From Herbaspirillum sp. AP02 (lineage in GTDB: Bacteria; Pseudomonadota; Gammaproteobacteria; Burkholderiales; Burkholderiaceae_D): a DNA stretch of 64,000 bases. The stretch spans positions 248,001 through 312,000 of the forward strand of contig NZ_JADWMY010000004.1 in assembly GCF_015767275.1 (NCBI RefSeq). Reading direction: 5' to 3'. Below the pieces are notes generated by a model. It was not told where the DNA came from, did no database searches, and saw only the letters and a list, made by a program, of their open reading frames with translations. Position numbers and translations under genes: made by a program. The number at the start of each line of letters is the position of its first letter. Within the stretch, counting starts at the first letter, position 1. Positions 41,468 to 49,934 of the stretch are shown here, in pieces.

Positions 41468-42157
41468 TCAGCTTCTCCCCGGAGTGGCAGGGCTGGTCAG
41501 TCGGGTCTGCCCGGACCGCGGCACCCGGCTCAGGTGCTTGCCCAGTGCCAGGACCGGCAGCACGACGGCGAGATAGCCGATGCTCACGATCAGCATGATC
41601 TGGGACGAGGTATAGGTGCGGGCAATCACCATCTGCCCGGCGTAGGTCAGCTCGGTCACGGCCACCACCGAGGCCAGCGGCGTGGTCTTGAGCAGGATCG
41701 TGAATTCATTGACCAGCGCCGGGATGCTGGCCTTGAGCACCTGCGGCATCACGATGCGCGTGGCGATGCGCCAGGGCGCCATGCCCAGCGCAGTGGCGGC
41801 CTCGATCTGGCCGCGAGCGACGACGCGCAGGTTGCCGCGCAGGATTTCAGCGGTGTAGGCGCCGCTGTTGAGGCCCAGCGTCAACGCCGCCGCCAGCAGC
41901 GGATGACCGCCCAGCCCGATCAGTGGCAGCGAGAAGAACACCAGGAACAACTGCACCAGCGCGGGCGTGCCGCGCATGAAACTGATGTAGAGCCGCACCA
42001 GCCAGCGCAGCGGAGCCAGCGGCGCCAGTTGCAGGGCCAGCGCCAGGTGACCCCAGGCCAGACTGCCGATGGCACCCAGCACGGTGAGTGAGACCGTCAT
42101 CATCCAGCCGTCGAGCAGCGCGGGAAAACTCTGGATCACCTGGGGACTAAACCACAT
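41468..42157 (-). CDS. Polar-amino-acid-type ABC transporter permease 2
   Basis: 229 residues, HisQ/HisM family. It has the YISFMRGTPALVQLFLVFF opening motif and the loop EAATALGMAPWRIATRIVMPQVLKASIPAL near 135-165. It begins 16 nt after the DUF1989 gene at 42174. The interleaving of permease and DUF1989 genes argues that transport and hydrolysis act on one substrate. Confidence 0.92.
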   Translation of the reverse strand: MWFSPQVIQSFPALLDGWMMTVSLTVLGAIGSLAWGHLALALQLAPLAPLRWLVRLYISFMRGTPALVQLFLVFFSLPLIGLGGHPLLAAALTLGLNSGAYTAEILRGNLRVVARGQIEAATALGMAPWRIATRIVMPQVLKASIPALVNEFTILLKTTPLASVVAVTELTYAGQMVIARTYTSSQIMLIVSIGYLAVVLPVLALGKHLSRVPRSGQTRLTSPATPGRS

Positions 42158-42173
42158 GCGCGCGCTCCGTTGC

Positions 42174-42809
42174 CTACAGGGCGTTCAGTTCTTCGGCGGT
42201 GGCCACTTCCAGCGCCCCCGGTCGGTCGTTGCCGGGCACGCCGGTACAACAGGCCGAGACCACGAAGACCATGTCGGCCACCACCCGGCAGGCGATGAAG
42301 TCGCCGGCCCGGGTGCGACTGGGCAAGGGAATGATACGGCCCTGCTGGTCCAGATCGACATGCATGAAGAGATTGATCGGGTCGGGCAGGCGCGGCGGCG
42401 TCAGGCCCTGCTCCTGGATGACGGCCGAGACCGACTCCACGCAGCCGGTCTGGCCGGCATAGCCGTTGGCGGCCAGCCAGGCGGTGGTGGAAGCCGGCAT
42501 GAGCAGGTCGTGCGTGCCGACGCTGTCCTTGCCCAGCACCATCAGCGCGCGACGTCGGTTGCTGACGATGCGCATGCCCGCCTGCAGGACATAGGAATTG
42601 CTGAAGACGCGGGTATGGTGCACCGACATGAAGATGTCAGGCTGGGCGCGATCGAAGGCGAACAGCATGGCGGTGGCGCCGTCCTCGCACGCTTCGATGC
42701 GCAGGATCTGGCCGGCCTTGACGTCGATGGCGCGGCTTTCGCCGGCCGGCACCACCAGGCGCGCGGGTGGCAGAGGCTGGCGGGGCGGGGTTTCTTTGAG
42801 CAGCAGCAT
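42174..42809 (-). CDS. DUF1989 family protein lacking part of the conserved residue set (paralogue 2)
   Basis: 211 residues. The fold signatures are kept (VPAGESRAIDVKAGQILRI, INLFMHVDLDQ, AGDFIACRVVADMVFVVSAC). His100-Asp101 is present (GTHDLL). The Cys expected six residues after the Asp is Ser107, and the C-x-D-N set reads C123-V-E125-S126. The CPQ motif is replaced by ACCTG (Cys187). It is the most divergent of the three and may be a structural or regulatory partner of a neighbouring paralogue, as in two-subunit carboxyguanidine deiminase. It lies 5 nt downstream of the third paralogue. Confidence 0.78.
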   Translation of the reverse strand: MLLLKETPPRQPLPPARLVVPAGESRAIDVKAGQILRIEACEDGATAMLFAFDRAQPDIFMSVHHTRVFSNSYVLQAGMRIVSNRRRALMVLGKDSVGTHDLLMPASTTAWLAANGYAGQTGCVESVSAVIQEQGLTPPRLPDPINLFMHVDLDQQGRIIPLPSRTRAGDFIACRVVADMVFVVSACCTGVPGNDRPGALEVATAEELNAL

Positions 42810-42814
42810 GATGG

Positions 42815-43450
42815 TCAGTCGGTGGACGCCGCGGCACGGCGGTGCGGATCGGCGTCATGGATGGAAATGCCAATATCGGTGACCCGCAGGCCGTTGCCGG
42901 GAATGATGTCCTGCGGGCAGGACGAGACGGCGCAGAGCAGGTCTTCCAGCACCTCGAAGGTGATGTGATCCCCCGGCTTGCTGGTCGGGTCGGTGACCTG
43001 CATGCGGCGGTCCGGGGTGACCGGGCCGTTCTGGAAGAGATTGAAGGGCTCCGGCACGTCGAACTTGGACAGGCCGTGCAGCGCCAGGCCTTCGTGCATG
43101 TTGTCCAGGCAATTGCGGTGACCGATCACGTTGAAGTCGACCGTGAAACGGGTATCGTCGCAGGCCGGAACATTGGCATCATGCACGCCGACGGTGTCGG
43201 CCACCACGCGCAGCAGCGGCCGGTCCAGCGAGGAGTACAGATGGTCGCCGACGTCGAAGAAGATCGACTGCAGCCTGCGGCGGGTATGCGTGGGCGAGAG
43301 TTTCTCGCTCTTGTCACCGGCGACGACGGCCACGAAATCGGCCGCCTGCTGACCCTCGACATCGGTGATGGTGAGGAACTGGCCGGCCTTGACTTCAAAG
43401 GTCCGGCCATGACCGGCGGGGACGGTCAGGGAGTGGGTGTGGTTACACAT
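42815..43450 (-). CDS. DUF1989 / urea-carboxylase-associated family protein (paralogue 3)
   Basis: 211 residues from the ATG at 43450 (MCNHTHSLTVPAGHG); the frame is open 35 codons earlier, into the binding-protein gene. The full residue set is present: His90-Asp91 (VGVHDAN), Cys97, Cys114/Asp116/Asn117 (HRNCLDNMHEG), Cys178 in CPQ, followed by a DIIPGNG tail typical of the family. It closely parallels the first paralogue in spacing, so the two are probably recent duplicates. It follows the binding-protein gene by 22 nt. Confidence 0.82.
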   Translation of the reverse strand: MCNHTHSLTVPAGHGRTFEVKAGQFLTITDVEGQQAADFVAVVAGDKSEKLSPTHTRRRLQSIFFDVGDHLYSSLDRPLLRVVADTVGVHDANVPACDDTRFTVDFNVIGHRNCLDNMHEGLALHGLSKFDVPEPFNLFQNGPVTPDRRMQVTDPTSKPGDHITFEVLEDLLCAVSSCPQDIIPGNGLRVTDIGISIHDADPHRRAAASTD

Positions 43451-43472
43451 GCTGGCAGGTCGTATTGGGCGC

Positions 43473-44306
43473 TTATTTGGCGGGAATGAAATCGGCATCG
43501 GGCGTGGCGAAGGTGACGCCCAGGTATTGCTGCTGCAGGCGGGCCAGTTCGCCACTTTTCTTCATGGCCAGGATCTGGTCGCTGACGGCCTTGTTCAGGC
43601 GCGTATCTTCCGGACGGGTGGCCAGGGCGATCCACTGCGAGGGGCCCAGTTCGCCGGTGATCTTCATCTTGCCGGGGTGCTGCTTGATGACGTCGGCCAG
43701 CACGGTCAGGTCATCGAAGACGAAGTCGGCGCGGCGGGTCATGAGGGCGGCCACGGTCTGGTCAACGCTATCGACGCTGAGCAGGGTGATCGGCGCCAGC
43801 CCCTTGGCCTTGAGCGTGTTGTTGAACTGCTTGAGGATGCCCTCGGGCGCGCTGCCGGTCTTGACCGCCCCGGTCAGGCCGGCCAGCGATTCCGGCGTGG
43901 GCTTGGCGGGAATCTTGGTGAAGTCATCGCGCACCAGGGGGCCGTTGACGGTCTTGCCGGTCGGCACCACGTAGGCGATGCGCTTGGCGCGTTCGGCCGT
44001 CACGTTCAATGCCGAGCCTTCCATGTCGAAGGAACCTGACAACAGGCCGGGAATGATGCCGCTGAAGGCCATGCGCTGGTATTCGATCTTCACGCCCAGG
44101 CTCCTGGCCACCGCCGCCAGCACGGCCGGGTGGTAGCCCACGATGGCGTTGGAGGCATCGGTGTATTCATAGGGCGCGAAGGTCGGATCGATGGCAACGA
44201 TCATCTTGCCACGGCTCTTGATGTCGTCCAGCGTGTCGGCATGGGCGGCGACGCTGCAGAACAGCAGTGCGGAAAGCAGATAGCGGGACAGACGTGGTGC
44301 GGACAT
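43473..44306 (-). CDS. Periplasmic binding protein of the polar-amino-acid-type ABC importer
   Basis: 277 residues from the ATG at 44306, with AGGAG 6 nt upstream; an earlier Met at 44378 lacks support. A signal peptide ends near residue 23 (SVAAHADTL). SBP_bac_3 features include MIVAIDPTFAPYEYTD, a RMAFSGIIPGLLSGSFDM strand and a C-terminal LARLQQQYLGV. The usual ligand Arg/Asp pattern of amino-acid binders is only partly visible, so ligand identity cannot be read. It is the first gene of the DUF1989 cluster and faces the RpiR gene across a palindrome-rich gap. Confidence 0.9.
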   Translation of the reverse strand: MSAPRLSRYLLSALLFCSVAAHADTLDDIKSRGKMIVAIDPTFAPYEYTDASNAIVGYHPAVLAAVARSLGVKIEYQRMAFSGIIPGLLSGSFDMEGSALNVTAERAKRIAYVVPTGKTVNGPLVRDDFTKIPAKPTPESLAGLTGAVKTGSAPEGILKQFNNTLKAKGLAPITLLSVDSVDQTVAALMTRRADFVFDDLTVLADVIKQHPGKMKITGELGPSQWIALATRPEDTRLNKAVSDQILAMKKSGELARLQQQYLGVTFATPDADFIPAK

Positions 44307-44378
44307 GAGCGGCTCCTGGAGGTTGAGGGACGATGGGATCGCACAGGCGATCCGGGCAAGCACGATCATGCAATGCAT

Positions 44379-44472
44379 GTTTCATGCCAATCAATCTTGA
44401 AACTCTAGTTTCCTACGGGGAATGCCATGAAACACCAGATTCAACCAGGAAAAATCTGAAATATCTGTTTCA
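44379..44472. promoter_or_regulatory. Palindrome-rich operator region between the ABC/DUF1989 operon and the RpiR gene
   Basis: The 299-nt divergent gap holds four GTTTCA/TGAAAC half sites: 44379-44384, the perfect palindrome GAAACT-CT-AGTTTC at 44399-44412, TGAAAC at 44428-44433 and GTTTCA at 44467-44472. The last two face each other across 33 nt. A cluster like this beside a regulator gene is a probable RpiR operator controlling both directions. No other element is apparent in the gap. Confidence 0.6.
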
Positions 44473-44605
44473 CGACTGCACCGGGGACGTACAATGCCTC
44501 TCGTTCCATGGCAGCACCGGTCCGCACAGGACAGGTGCGCCGCACCGCACTGGAATGATTCTTGCACCAACCCGCACCATCCCAGACCAGGCCGTCCAGA
44601 CAACC

Positions 44606-45487
44606 ATGGCAAGCATTCCCAGCAAGAAAAACAAGGCCTCGGCCTCCATCGAAAGCCGCATCGCGGCGCTGTACGAACAGCTTTCCGGAATCGACCAGCG
44701 GCTGGCCGATATCATCCTCAGCGCACCGGGTCAGCTGGCCATGCAGACGGCCACCGAGTTGGCCGAAAGCGCGCAGGTGTCCAAGGCCACCGCCACCCGC
44801 TTTTTCCAGAAACTTGGCTATGCGTCCTACGACGATGCCCGGGAAGACGCGCGCGCGGCATTGATGGGAGGGTCGCCCCTGTATCTGCAGAAGCGCGGAG
44901 AGAAGGAAGCCCGAAGCGGGCTCGGCGCCACCATCGAGGCGCACCTGAACCATGAAGTCGCCAACCTGGCCAATACCTACCGCTCGCTGGACCCGCAGGT
45001 CCTGACCGATGCGGTCAATGGCATTGCCAATGCGCAGCGCGTGGCGATCATCGGTTATCGCCATAGCCATACGATCGCGCAGATGATCCGGCGCGAACTG
45101 ATCCAGGTGCGCAGCAATGTGCTGGTGCTGCCGGCACCAGGGGATACGCTGGCCGAGTACCTGGGCGACCTGGGCGAGCGCGACATGGCCATTGTGATCG
45201 GTCTGCGCCGCCGGGTGCCGGCGATCTCACTGGCGATGGACGCCCTGGCCGAGGCCGGCGTGAAGACCCTGTACGTGTCCGATGTGATTGCCGGCAAGCC
45301 GGCCCGGCGTGCCGACTGGGTGATCCGCTGCCATACCGATGGCATGATGCTGTTCGACAGCGTGGTGGCCGTCTCCGCGATGATCAACCTGATCTGTTCG
45401 CTGACGGCCGAACGGCTGCGCGAACGCGGCAATGGCCACCTGCAGCGGGTGGAGGTGCTGCACCAGAAGTTGAAGGAACTGGAATGA
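44606..45487 (+). CDS. RpiR/MurR-family transcriptional regulator
   Basis: 293 residues from the ATG at 44606 (MASIPSKKNKAS). A long open stretch upstream is AT-richer leader and not part of the family. An RpiR helix-turn-helix occupies about 15-85 (LADIILSAPGQLAMQTATELAESAQVSKATATRFFQKLGY). A SIS domain spans 125-275 (RVAIIGYRHSHTIAQMIRREL, KTLYVSDVIAGKPARRADWVIRC). SIS domains usually bind phosphosugars, but RpiR members near ABC importers often regulate other catabolic genes. It is divergent from the DUF1989 operon and is the likely controller. Confidence 0.92.
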   Translation: MASIPSKKNKASASIESRIAALYEQLSGIDQRLADIILSAPGQLAMQTATELAESAQVSKATATRFFQKLGYASYDDAREDARAALMGGSPLYLQKRGEKEARSGLGATIEAHLNHEVANLANTYRSLDPQVLTDAVNGIANAQRVAIIGYRHSHTIAQMIRRELIQVRSNVLVLPAPGDTLAEYLGDLGERDMAIVIGLRRRVPAISLAMDALAEAGVKTLYVSDVIAGKPARRADWVIRCHTDGMMLFDSVVAVSAMINLICSLTAERLRERGNGHLQRVEVLHQKLKELE

Positions 45488-45550
45488 CGCGACCGGCCTG
45501 AGCGGCCGTCCGCCATCCACCCTGCCCCTCCCCCGCCTTCCGTCCTGGCG

Positions 45551-45958
45551 TCAGGGATGCAGCGACAGTCCCTTGGTGGCCTTGTCCACCGCCTTCTTGC
45601 CACCGCGCAGGGCCAATCCCACCAGATTCATGGATGCCGGGTCTTCTGCCAGAAAGACCTCGCGATTGGCGTCGTCATGGCCGGTGGAGAACATCGCCTG
45701 CACATAGGGGGCGACGATCAGCTCACGCTCCAGGCCGATGCGATGGGCTGCCTGCAGCCCCTGCAGGTCGGCCTCGAAGATCAGGATGGGTTGGCCGCAC
45801 AGAGCGGTGTAGTGCTTCCCGGCGGCATCGACATAGGGCGTGCCCAGAGCTTGCGGCGCGGCGGCGACGATGCCGGTGGCCAGGAATGCGGTGACGTTCA
45901 GGCGTTGCCACACGGGCAGGTCATTGCGCACCAGGATGGCGATTTTGGTATCGAACAT
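45551..45958 (-). CDS. DUF2000-family protein
   Basis: 135 residues from the ATG at 45958 (MFDTKIAILVRNDLPVWQRLNVTAFLATGI). The remainder has YVDAAGKHYTALCGQPILIFEADLQGLQAAHRIG and ends MNLVGLALRGGKKAVDKATKGLSLHP. This is the length and pattern of DUF2000, whose structure resembles peptidyl-tRNA hydrolase 2; no function is established. It converges on the RpiR gene. The next upstream gene (AraC) ends 54 nt away on the same strand. Confidence 0.85.
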   Translation of the reverse strand: MFDTKIAILVRNDLPVWQRLNVTAFLATGIVAAAPQALGTPYVDAAGKHYTALCGQPILIFEADLQGLQAAHRIGLERELIVAPYVQAMFSTGHDDANREVFLAEDPASMNLVGLALRGGKKAVDKATKGLSLHP

Positions 45959-46011
45959 GCGGTCTTCCCGATCAGAATTCAGAGCATTCCATCTTAGGAA
46001 GCCGCCACGTT

Positions 46012-46860
46012 TCACTCTAGAACGTTTGTGCATACGCGCCGGTAAGCGGCCGGGGTGATGCGATAGGCGCGCCGGAACCAGCGGCCCAGGTGGCTCTGGT
46101 CGGCAAAGCCGGCATCGGCCGCGACCTGGGCCGGGTCATGGCCGGCCGCCAGGAGGCTGCGCGCCTGGCGCAGGCGCAATTGCACCAGATACGCATGCGG
46201 GGTGCGACCGAAGGCCTGGCTGAACTGGCGGCTCAGGCGGAACCGGTCCATCCCTGAACAGGCGACCAGATCATCCAGGCCCAGATCGTCGGCGAAACGC
46301 GCATGCATCAGATCGCGCACCCGTTGCAGCGCCGGGGAAGGCGGCTCGCTCCTGCGGGCCACGCTGTCATCAAACTGGCCGGAGAGCAAGACCAGCATGC
46401 GGTCCAGCGCCAGGTCGCGGGCCAGTTTGCCCTCGCGCTGGTGCAAGGCCAGGAAGGCCCGGTGGATGGCCCCGGCAAGCTGGGCGTCGTCGTGCAGGGT
46501 CTGGCGGAAGGCGGCGAAGCGGGTCATCGCGGGCAGGCGCAGGTGGTCGGTCATCCTGTCCAGCCAGCGCGTGGGCAGGTAGAGCATGGCGTAGGTAAAG
46601 CCGCTTTCATGGGGCGCGTGACCGTCGTGCAGGGCACCGGGTTCGATCAGGATGGACTTGCCGGGGGTGCTGACGTGCAGGGCCGTGCCACAGCGAAAGC
46701 GCTGCACGCCCTGCAGGGTCACGCCGACCAGCATCTCGTCATGGTCGTGCGGATCGTAGGCATGGCCGGAGAAATGGGCGCCGATGCTCTCGATGCCGCT
46801 GTCCTCGTCGCGCTGCAGCCTGATCCATTCCTGGGCGGGGGTGGGAGAAAGAATGTCCAT
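46012..46860 (-). CDS. AraC-family transcriptional regulator with cupin-type N-terminus
   Basis: 282 residues. An AraC-binding cupin domain at about 20-150 has the DPHDHDEMLVGVTLQGVQRF metal-type motif and IEPGALHDGHA. The C-terminal DNA-binding domain shows LGLDDLVACSGMDRFRLSRQFSQAFGRTPHAYLVQLRLRQARSLL and a second HTH (DPAQVAADAGFADQSHLGRWFRRAYRITPAAYRR). Family members next to small DUF2000 or LysE-type genes are common; the target is probably a neighbour. Confidence 0.93.
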   Translation of the reverse strand: MDILSPTPAQEWIRLQRDEDSGIESIGAHFSGHAYDPHDHDEMLVGVTLQGVQRFRCGTALHVSTPGKSILIEPGALHDGHAPHESGFTYAMLYLPTRWLDRMTDHLRLPAMTRFAAFRQTLHDDAQLAGAIHRAFLALHQREGKLARDLALDRMLVLLSGQFDDSVARRSEPPSPALQRVRDLMHARFADDLGLDDLVACSGMDRFRLSRQFSQAFGRTPHAYLVQLRLRQARSLLAAGHDPAQVAADAGFADQSHLGRWFRRAYRITPAAYRRVCTNVLE

Positions 46861-47115
46861 GACGGGATTCTAGCCGGAGGCGACATTCCGGTGGTCCTCC
46901 CCACAGCCCTCTGGCATATTTCCTGCTAGACGGGAAATGTTGCAAGCACGCAGCACGACCGCATCCAGCAGTCGCTGCGCCGCAACAAATCAATTACCAT
47001 GCGCCCTTGCGGCGACGGTCGACGACAGAAGACAGAAGACAGTCGCAATGCAATGGTGGTGCCAGCTTACCCGCTGGCCTGTCCATTGCCGTAACGCGTT
47101 CGTTATCCACGATTG

Positions 47116-47838
47116 ATGATTGGTATTGCCATGACGACTTCTACTGCCGGCTCTTCGTCTGCCTCCCCTGCCCCCGTGGCACCCGCTTCTTCCTCGTCTT
47201 CCTCGTCCCTGCCCCGCCCGCGCGAGCGCGCTGCAGGACTTCCCCAGGTGCGCCATAACTGGATCGACAACCTGCAGGGCCAACTGTTCGGGGTGGTGAT
47301 GATCGCCTTCGGCATGTCCATGCTGCACAGTCTCGGGCTCATCATCGGCCAGGTGGCCGGTGTGGCCTTCCTGGTCAGCTATGCCACCGGGGTCAGCTTC
47401 GGTACGGCCTTTGCGCTGATCAACCTGCCCTTCTACCTGCTGGCGGCCCTGCGCATGGGTGCGGCCTTCACCTGGCGCACGCTGGCGGCGGTGACCGCCG
47501 TGTCGGTGCTGACCAATATCGCCGGCAACTACATCAGCTACAGCCACCTCGATCCGCTGGTGGGTGCGGTGCTGGCGGGCCTGTGCGTGGGCATCGGGCT
47601 GATCGGCCTGTTCCGCCACCAGGCCAGCTGCGGCGGCATGAGCATCCTGGCCAGCTACCTGCAGGAGCGCACCGGTTTCAAGGCCGGCTGGCTACTGATG
47701 GGCTTCGACCTGGTGCTGTTCGCCACGGCGGCCTGCTTCATGCCGGCCGACCGCGTGCTCTATTCCCTGGTGGGAGCCATCGTCATGAACCTGTTCGTGG
47801 CCTGGAACCACCGTTACGAGTGGTATATCGCCCGCTGA
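47116..47838 (+). CDS. YitT-family membrane protein
   Basis: 240 residues from the ATG at 47116; the ATG at 47131 is equally possible, and no clear ribosome site is seen for either. A Ser/Pro-rich soluble N-terminus of about 45 residues is followed by five to six membrane helices: WIDNLQGQLFGVVMIAFGMSML, GLIIGQVAGVAFLVSYATG, GAVLAGLCVGIGLIGLFRHQASCGGMSILA. The HQASCGGMSILASYLQ block is characteristic of the family. Function unknown. The ~250-nt divergent gap to the AraC gene at 46860 shows no resolved promoter. Confidence 0.87.
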   Translation: MIGIAMTTSTAGSSSASPAPVAPASSSSSSSLPRPRERAAGLPQVRHNWIDNLQGQLFGVVMIAFGMSMLHSLGLIIGQVAGVAFLVSYATGVSFGTAFALINLPFYLLAALRMGAAFTWRTLAAVTAVSVLTNIAGNYISYSHLDPLVGAVLAGLCVGIGLIGLFRHQASCGGMSILASYLQERTGFKAGWLLMGFDLVLFATAACFMPADRVLYSLVGAIVMNLFVAWNHRYEWYIAR

Positions 47839-47854
47839 ACCGTAGCCTGCAGGA

Positions 47855-48838
47855 TCAATGCGAGGACACGAACTGCGCATCCGCAAAGCCGGGCGGCAGG
47901 GCAAAGCTCTCGCGCAGGCGCCGGCATTCGGCCAGCGGGGTGGCGCCAAAGAGGCGCTTGAACTCGCGGCTGAACTGGCTGGTGCTGACATAACCCACCG
48001 CGTGGGCGGCCGCCTCGGCCGTCATCTCTTCACGCACCATCAGCAGACGCGCCTGATGCAGGCGGATCGACTTCAGGTACTGCATCGGCGAGGCCTGGGT
48101 GATTTCCTTGAAATGCACGTAGAAACTGGGCGCGCTCATGCCGGCCTCGGCCGCCAGCTGCATCACGCCCAGGTCCTGCGCATAGTCGGTGTGGATGCGC
48201 CGCAGCACCCGTCCGATCTTGCCGAAATGGCCGCGCATGGCCAGGGCGTTGCGTAGCGCCTCGCCCTGGGCGCCGGTGAGCACCCGATAGTAGATTTCGC
48301 GCAGTAGCGCGGTACCGAGGATGGCGGCCTCCTGCGGTTGCGCCATCGCTTCCAGAAAACGCAGCAGGCTGCCCTGCAAGGCTTGCTCCATGGGCGAGGA
48401 CATCATGCTGCGCGCCGCCTGCACGGCGGGTGCGCCCTGGCGGTCGATCTGCAGCGCCAGCTCGGCGGCCAGCGTGAAGTCCAGGTGCAGGTACAGGGCC
48501 AGCAAGGGCCGTCGCGGCGTGGCATCGGTCTCCATGGTGAAGGGCACCGGCACCGAGACGGCCAGGTAGTGCTGCTCGTCGTAGAGATACAGCTCCCCGC
48601 CGAAATAACCGCGCTTGCGCCCCTGGCAGACGATCACGATGCCCGGGTCGTAGAGCACCGGCGTGCGCGCCAGCGGGCCATCGGCGCGCAGCACGCGCAC
48701 GCTCTCCATGGGCGTGAGGTGATAGCCCTCGGTGGGTGCCATGTCCTGCAGCAGCTGGATGATGCGCTGCTGTACAGGGGCTTGCAGGGTGGGCTTGGCT
48801 GTACGCACGGCAGTCTCGTGTTTCATAGTTTCAGGCAA
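47855..48838 (-). CDS. AraC-family regulator (AraC_N type), likely controller of the adjacent SDR gene
   Basis: 327 residues. The N-terminal AraC_N domain is recognisable (VLYDPGIVIVCQGRKRGYFGGELYLYDEQHYLAVSVPVPF). The C-terminal region has two helix-turn-helix motifs: LGVMQLAAEAGMSAPSFYVHFKEITQASPMQYLKSIRLHQARLLM and AAHAVGYVSTSQFSREFKRLFG. It is divergently transcribed from the SDR gene with about 80 nt between starts, a common arrangement in which this type controls its neighbour. Confidence 0.93.
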   Translation of the reverse strand: MPETMKHETAVRTAKPTLQAPVQQRIIQLLQDMAPTEGYHLTPMESVRVLRADGPLARTPVLYDPGIVIVCQGRKRGYFGGELYLYDEQHYLAVSVPVPFTMETDATPRRPLLALYLHLDFTLAAELALQIDRQGAPAVQAARSMMSSPMEQALQGSLLRFLEAMAQPQEAAILGTALLREIYYRVLTGAQGEALRNALAMRGHFGKIGRVLRRIHTDYAQDLGVMQLAAEAGMSAPSFYVHFKEITQASPMQYLKSIRLHQARLLMVREEMTAEAAAHAVGYVSTSQFSREFKRLFGATPLAECRRLRESFALPPGFADAQFVSSH

Positions 48839-48917
48839 GAAAAACAGGTAATTACGGCTTAATGATTCGGTGATGCCTGACTATTATGCACTCCCCTACT
48901 TCACCTGGAGAAGCATG

Positions 48918-49751
48918 ATGTCCTTGCAGAAAACCTTGCTCATCACCGGCATCAGCAGCGGCTTCGGCCGGGCGCTGGCCATTGCCGCCCTGGATGCCGG
49001 CCACTGCGTGGTCGGTACCGCACGCCACGCACAGGCGGTGGCCGACTTCGAGGCCCTGGCGCCGGGCCGCGCCTGGTGCCACGTACTGGACGTCACTGAT
49101 ACCGACGCCATCGCGCCCATGGTCAGCGCGGCCGAAGCGCAGAGCGGCGGCATCGACGTGCTGGTCAACAATGCCGGCTATGGGCACGAAGGCGTGATGG
49201 AAGAATCGCCGCTGGCGGATATGCGCCGCCAGTTCGAGGTCAATGTCTTCGGCGCAGTGGCGATGATGAAGGCGGTGCTGCCCTTCATGCGCGCGCGCCG
49301 CCGCGGCCACCTGATCAACATCACCTCCATGGGCGGGCATATCACCATGCCGGGGATCAGCTACTACTGCGGCAGCAAGTTCGCGCTGGAGGGTATCTCG
49401 GCCTCTCTAGGCCAGGAGCTAAAGGCGCTGGGCATCGCCGTCACGGCAGTGGCGCCGGGCTCGTTCCGCACCGATTGGGCGGGTCGGTCGATGGCGCGCT
49501 CGCCGCGCACCATCAGCGACTATGATGCCCTCTTCGATCCGGTGCGCAAGGCCCGCGAAGACAAGCACGGCAAGCAATTGGGGGACCCGGCGAAGGCAGC
49601 GCAGGCGATGCTGGCCCTGATCGCCATGCCGCAGCCACCGGCCCATCTGCTGCTGGGCAGCGATGCGCTGCAACTGGTGCGCGCCGGCCTGGCCGCACTG
49701 GAACAGGAAATCCTGGCCCATGAAGCGCTGAGCCGTTCCACCGATGGTTGA
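48918..49751 (+). CDS. Short-chain dehydrogenase/reductase (SDR), classical type
   Basis: 277 residues from the second of two adjacent ATGs (48918), which has GGAG 7 nt upstream. Cofactor motif TGISSGFGRALA near 9-20, NNAGYG near 85, catalytic Ser in NITSMGG, Tyr-x3-Lys in YYCGSKFALEG near 155. A PGSFRTDW motif follows. The TG-SSG-G pattern fits the classical SDR subgroup often annotated as oxidoreductase/SDR; cofactor preference is not clear from the first strand. Substrate unknown; probably regulated by the divergent AraC. Confidence 0.93.
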   Translation: MSLQKTLLITGISSGFGRALAIAALDAGHCVVGTARHAQAVADFEALAPGRAWCHVLDVTDTDAIAPMVSAAEAQSGGIDVLVNNAGYGHEGVMEESPLADMRRQFEVNVFGAVAMMKAVLPFMRARRRGHLINITSMGGHITMPGISYYCGSKFALEGISASLGQELKALGIAVTAVAPGSFRTDWAGRSMARSPRTISDYDALFDPVRKAREDKHGKQLGDPAKAAQAMLALIAMPQPPAHLLLGSDALQLVRAGLAALEQEILAHEALSRSTDG

Positions 49752-49934
49752 GCCGCCACCGTGCGGCAACTAGAGGGCCCGTGCTCATCGCCGCCGGGAG
49801 ATCGCATGAGGGCAGTATCGACAACGCAGGGCCGGGCAGCGTCGGGCCACGACGTCCCGGACATGCCGCGGGTGTTCAGGTAGGCAGGCTATCCTTTACA
49901 ATCGCGGCATCGCCGGTCATTGCACGAATATTGC

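Noticed and set aside
44333-44605. N-terminal extension of the RpiR regulator to 384 residues
   Set aside because: It covers the AT-richer palindrome region, has unlike composition and no ribosome site; the family start matches 44606.
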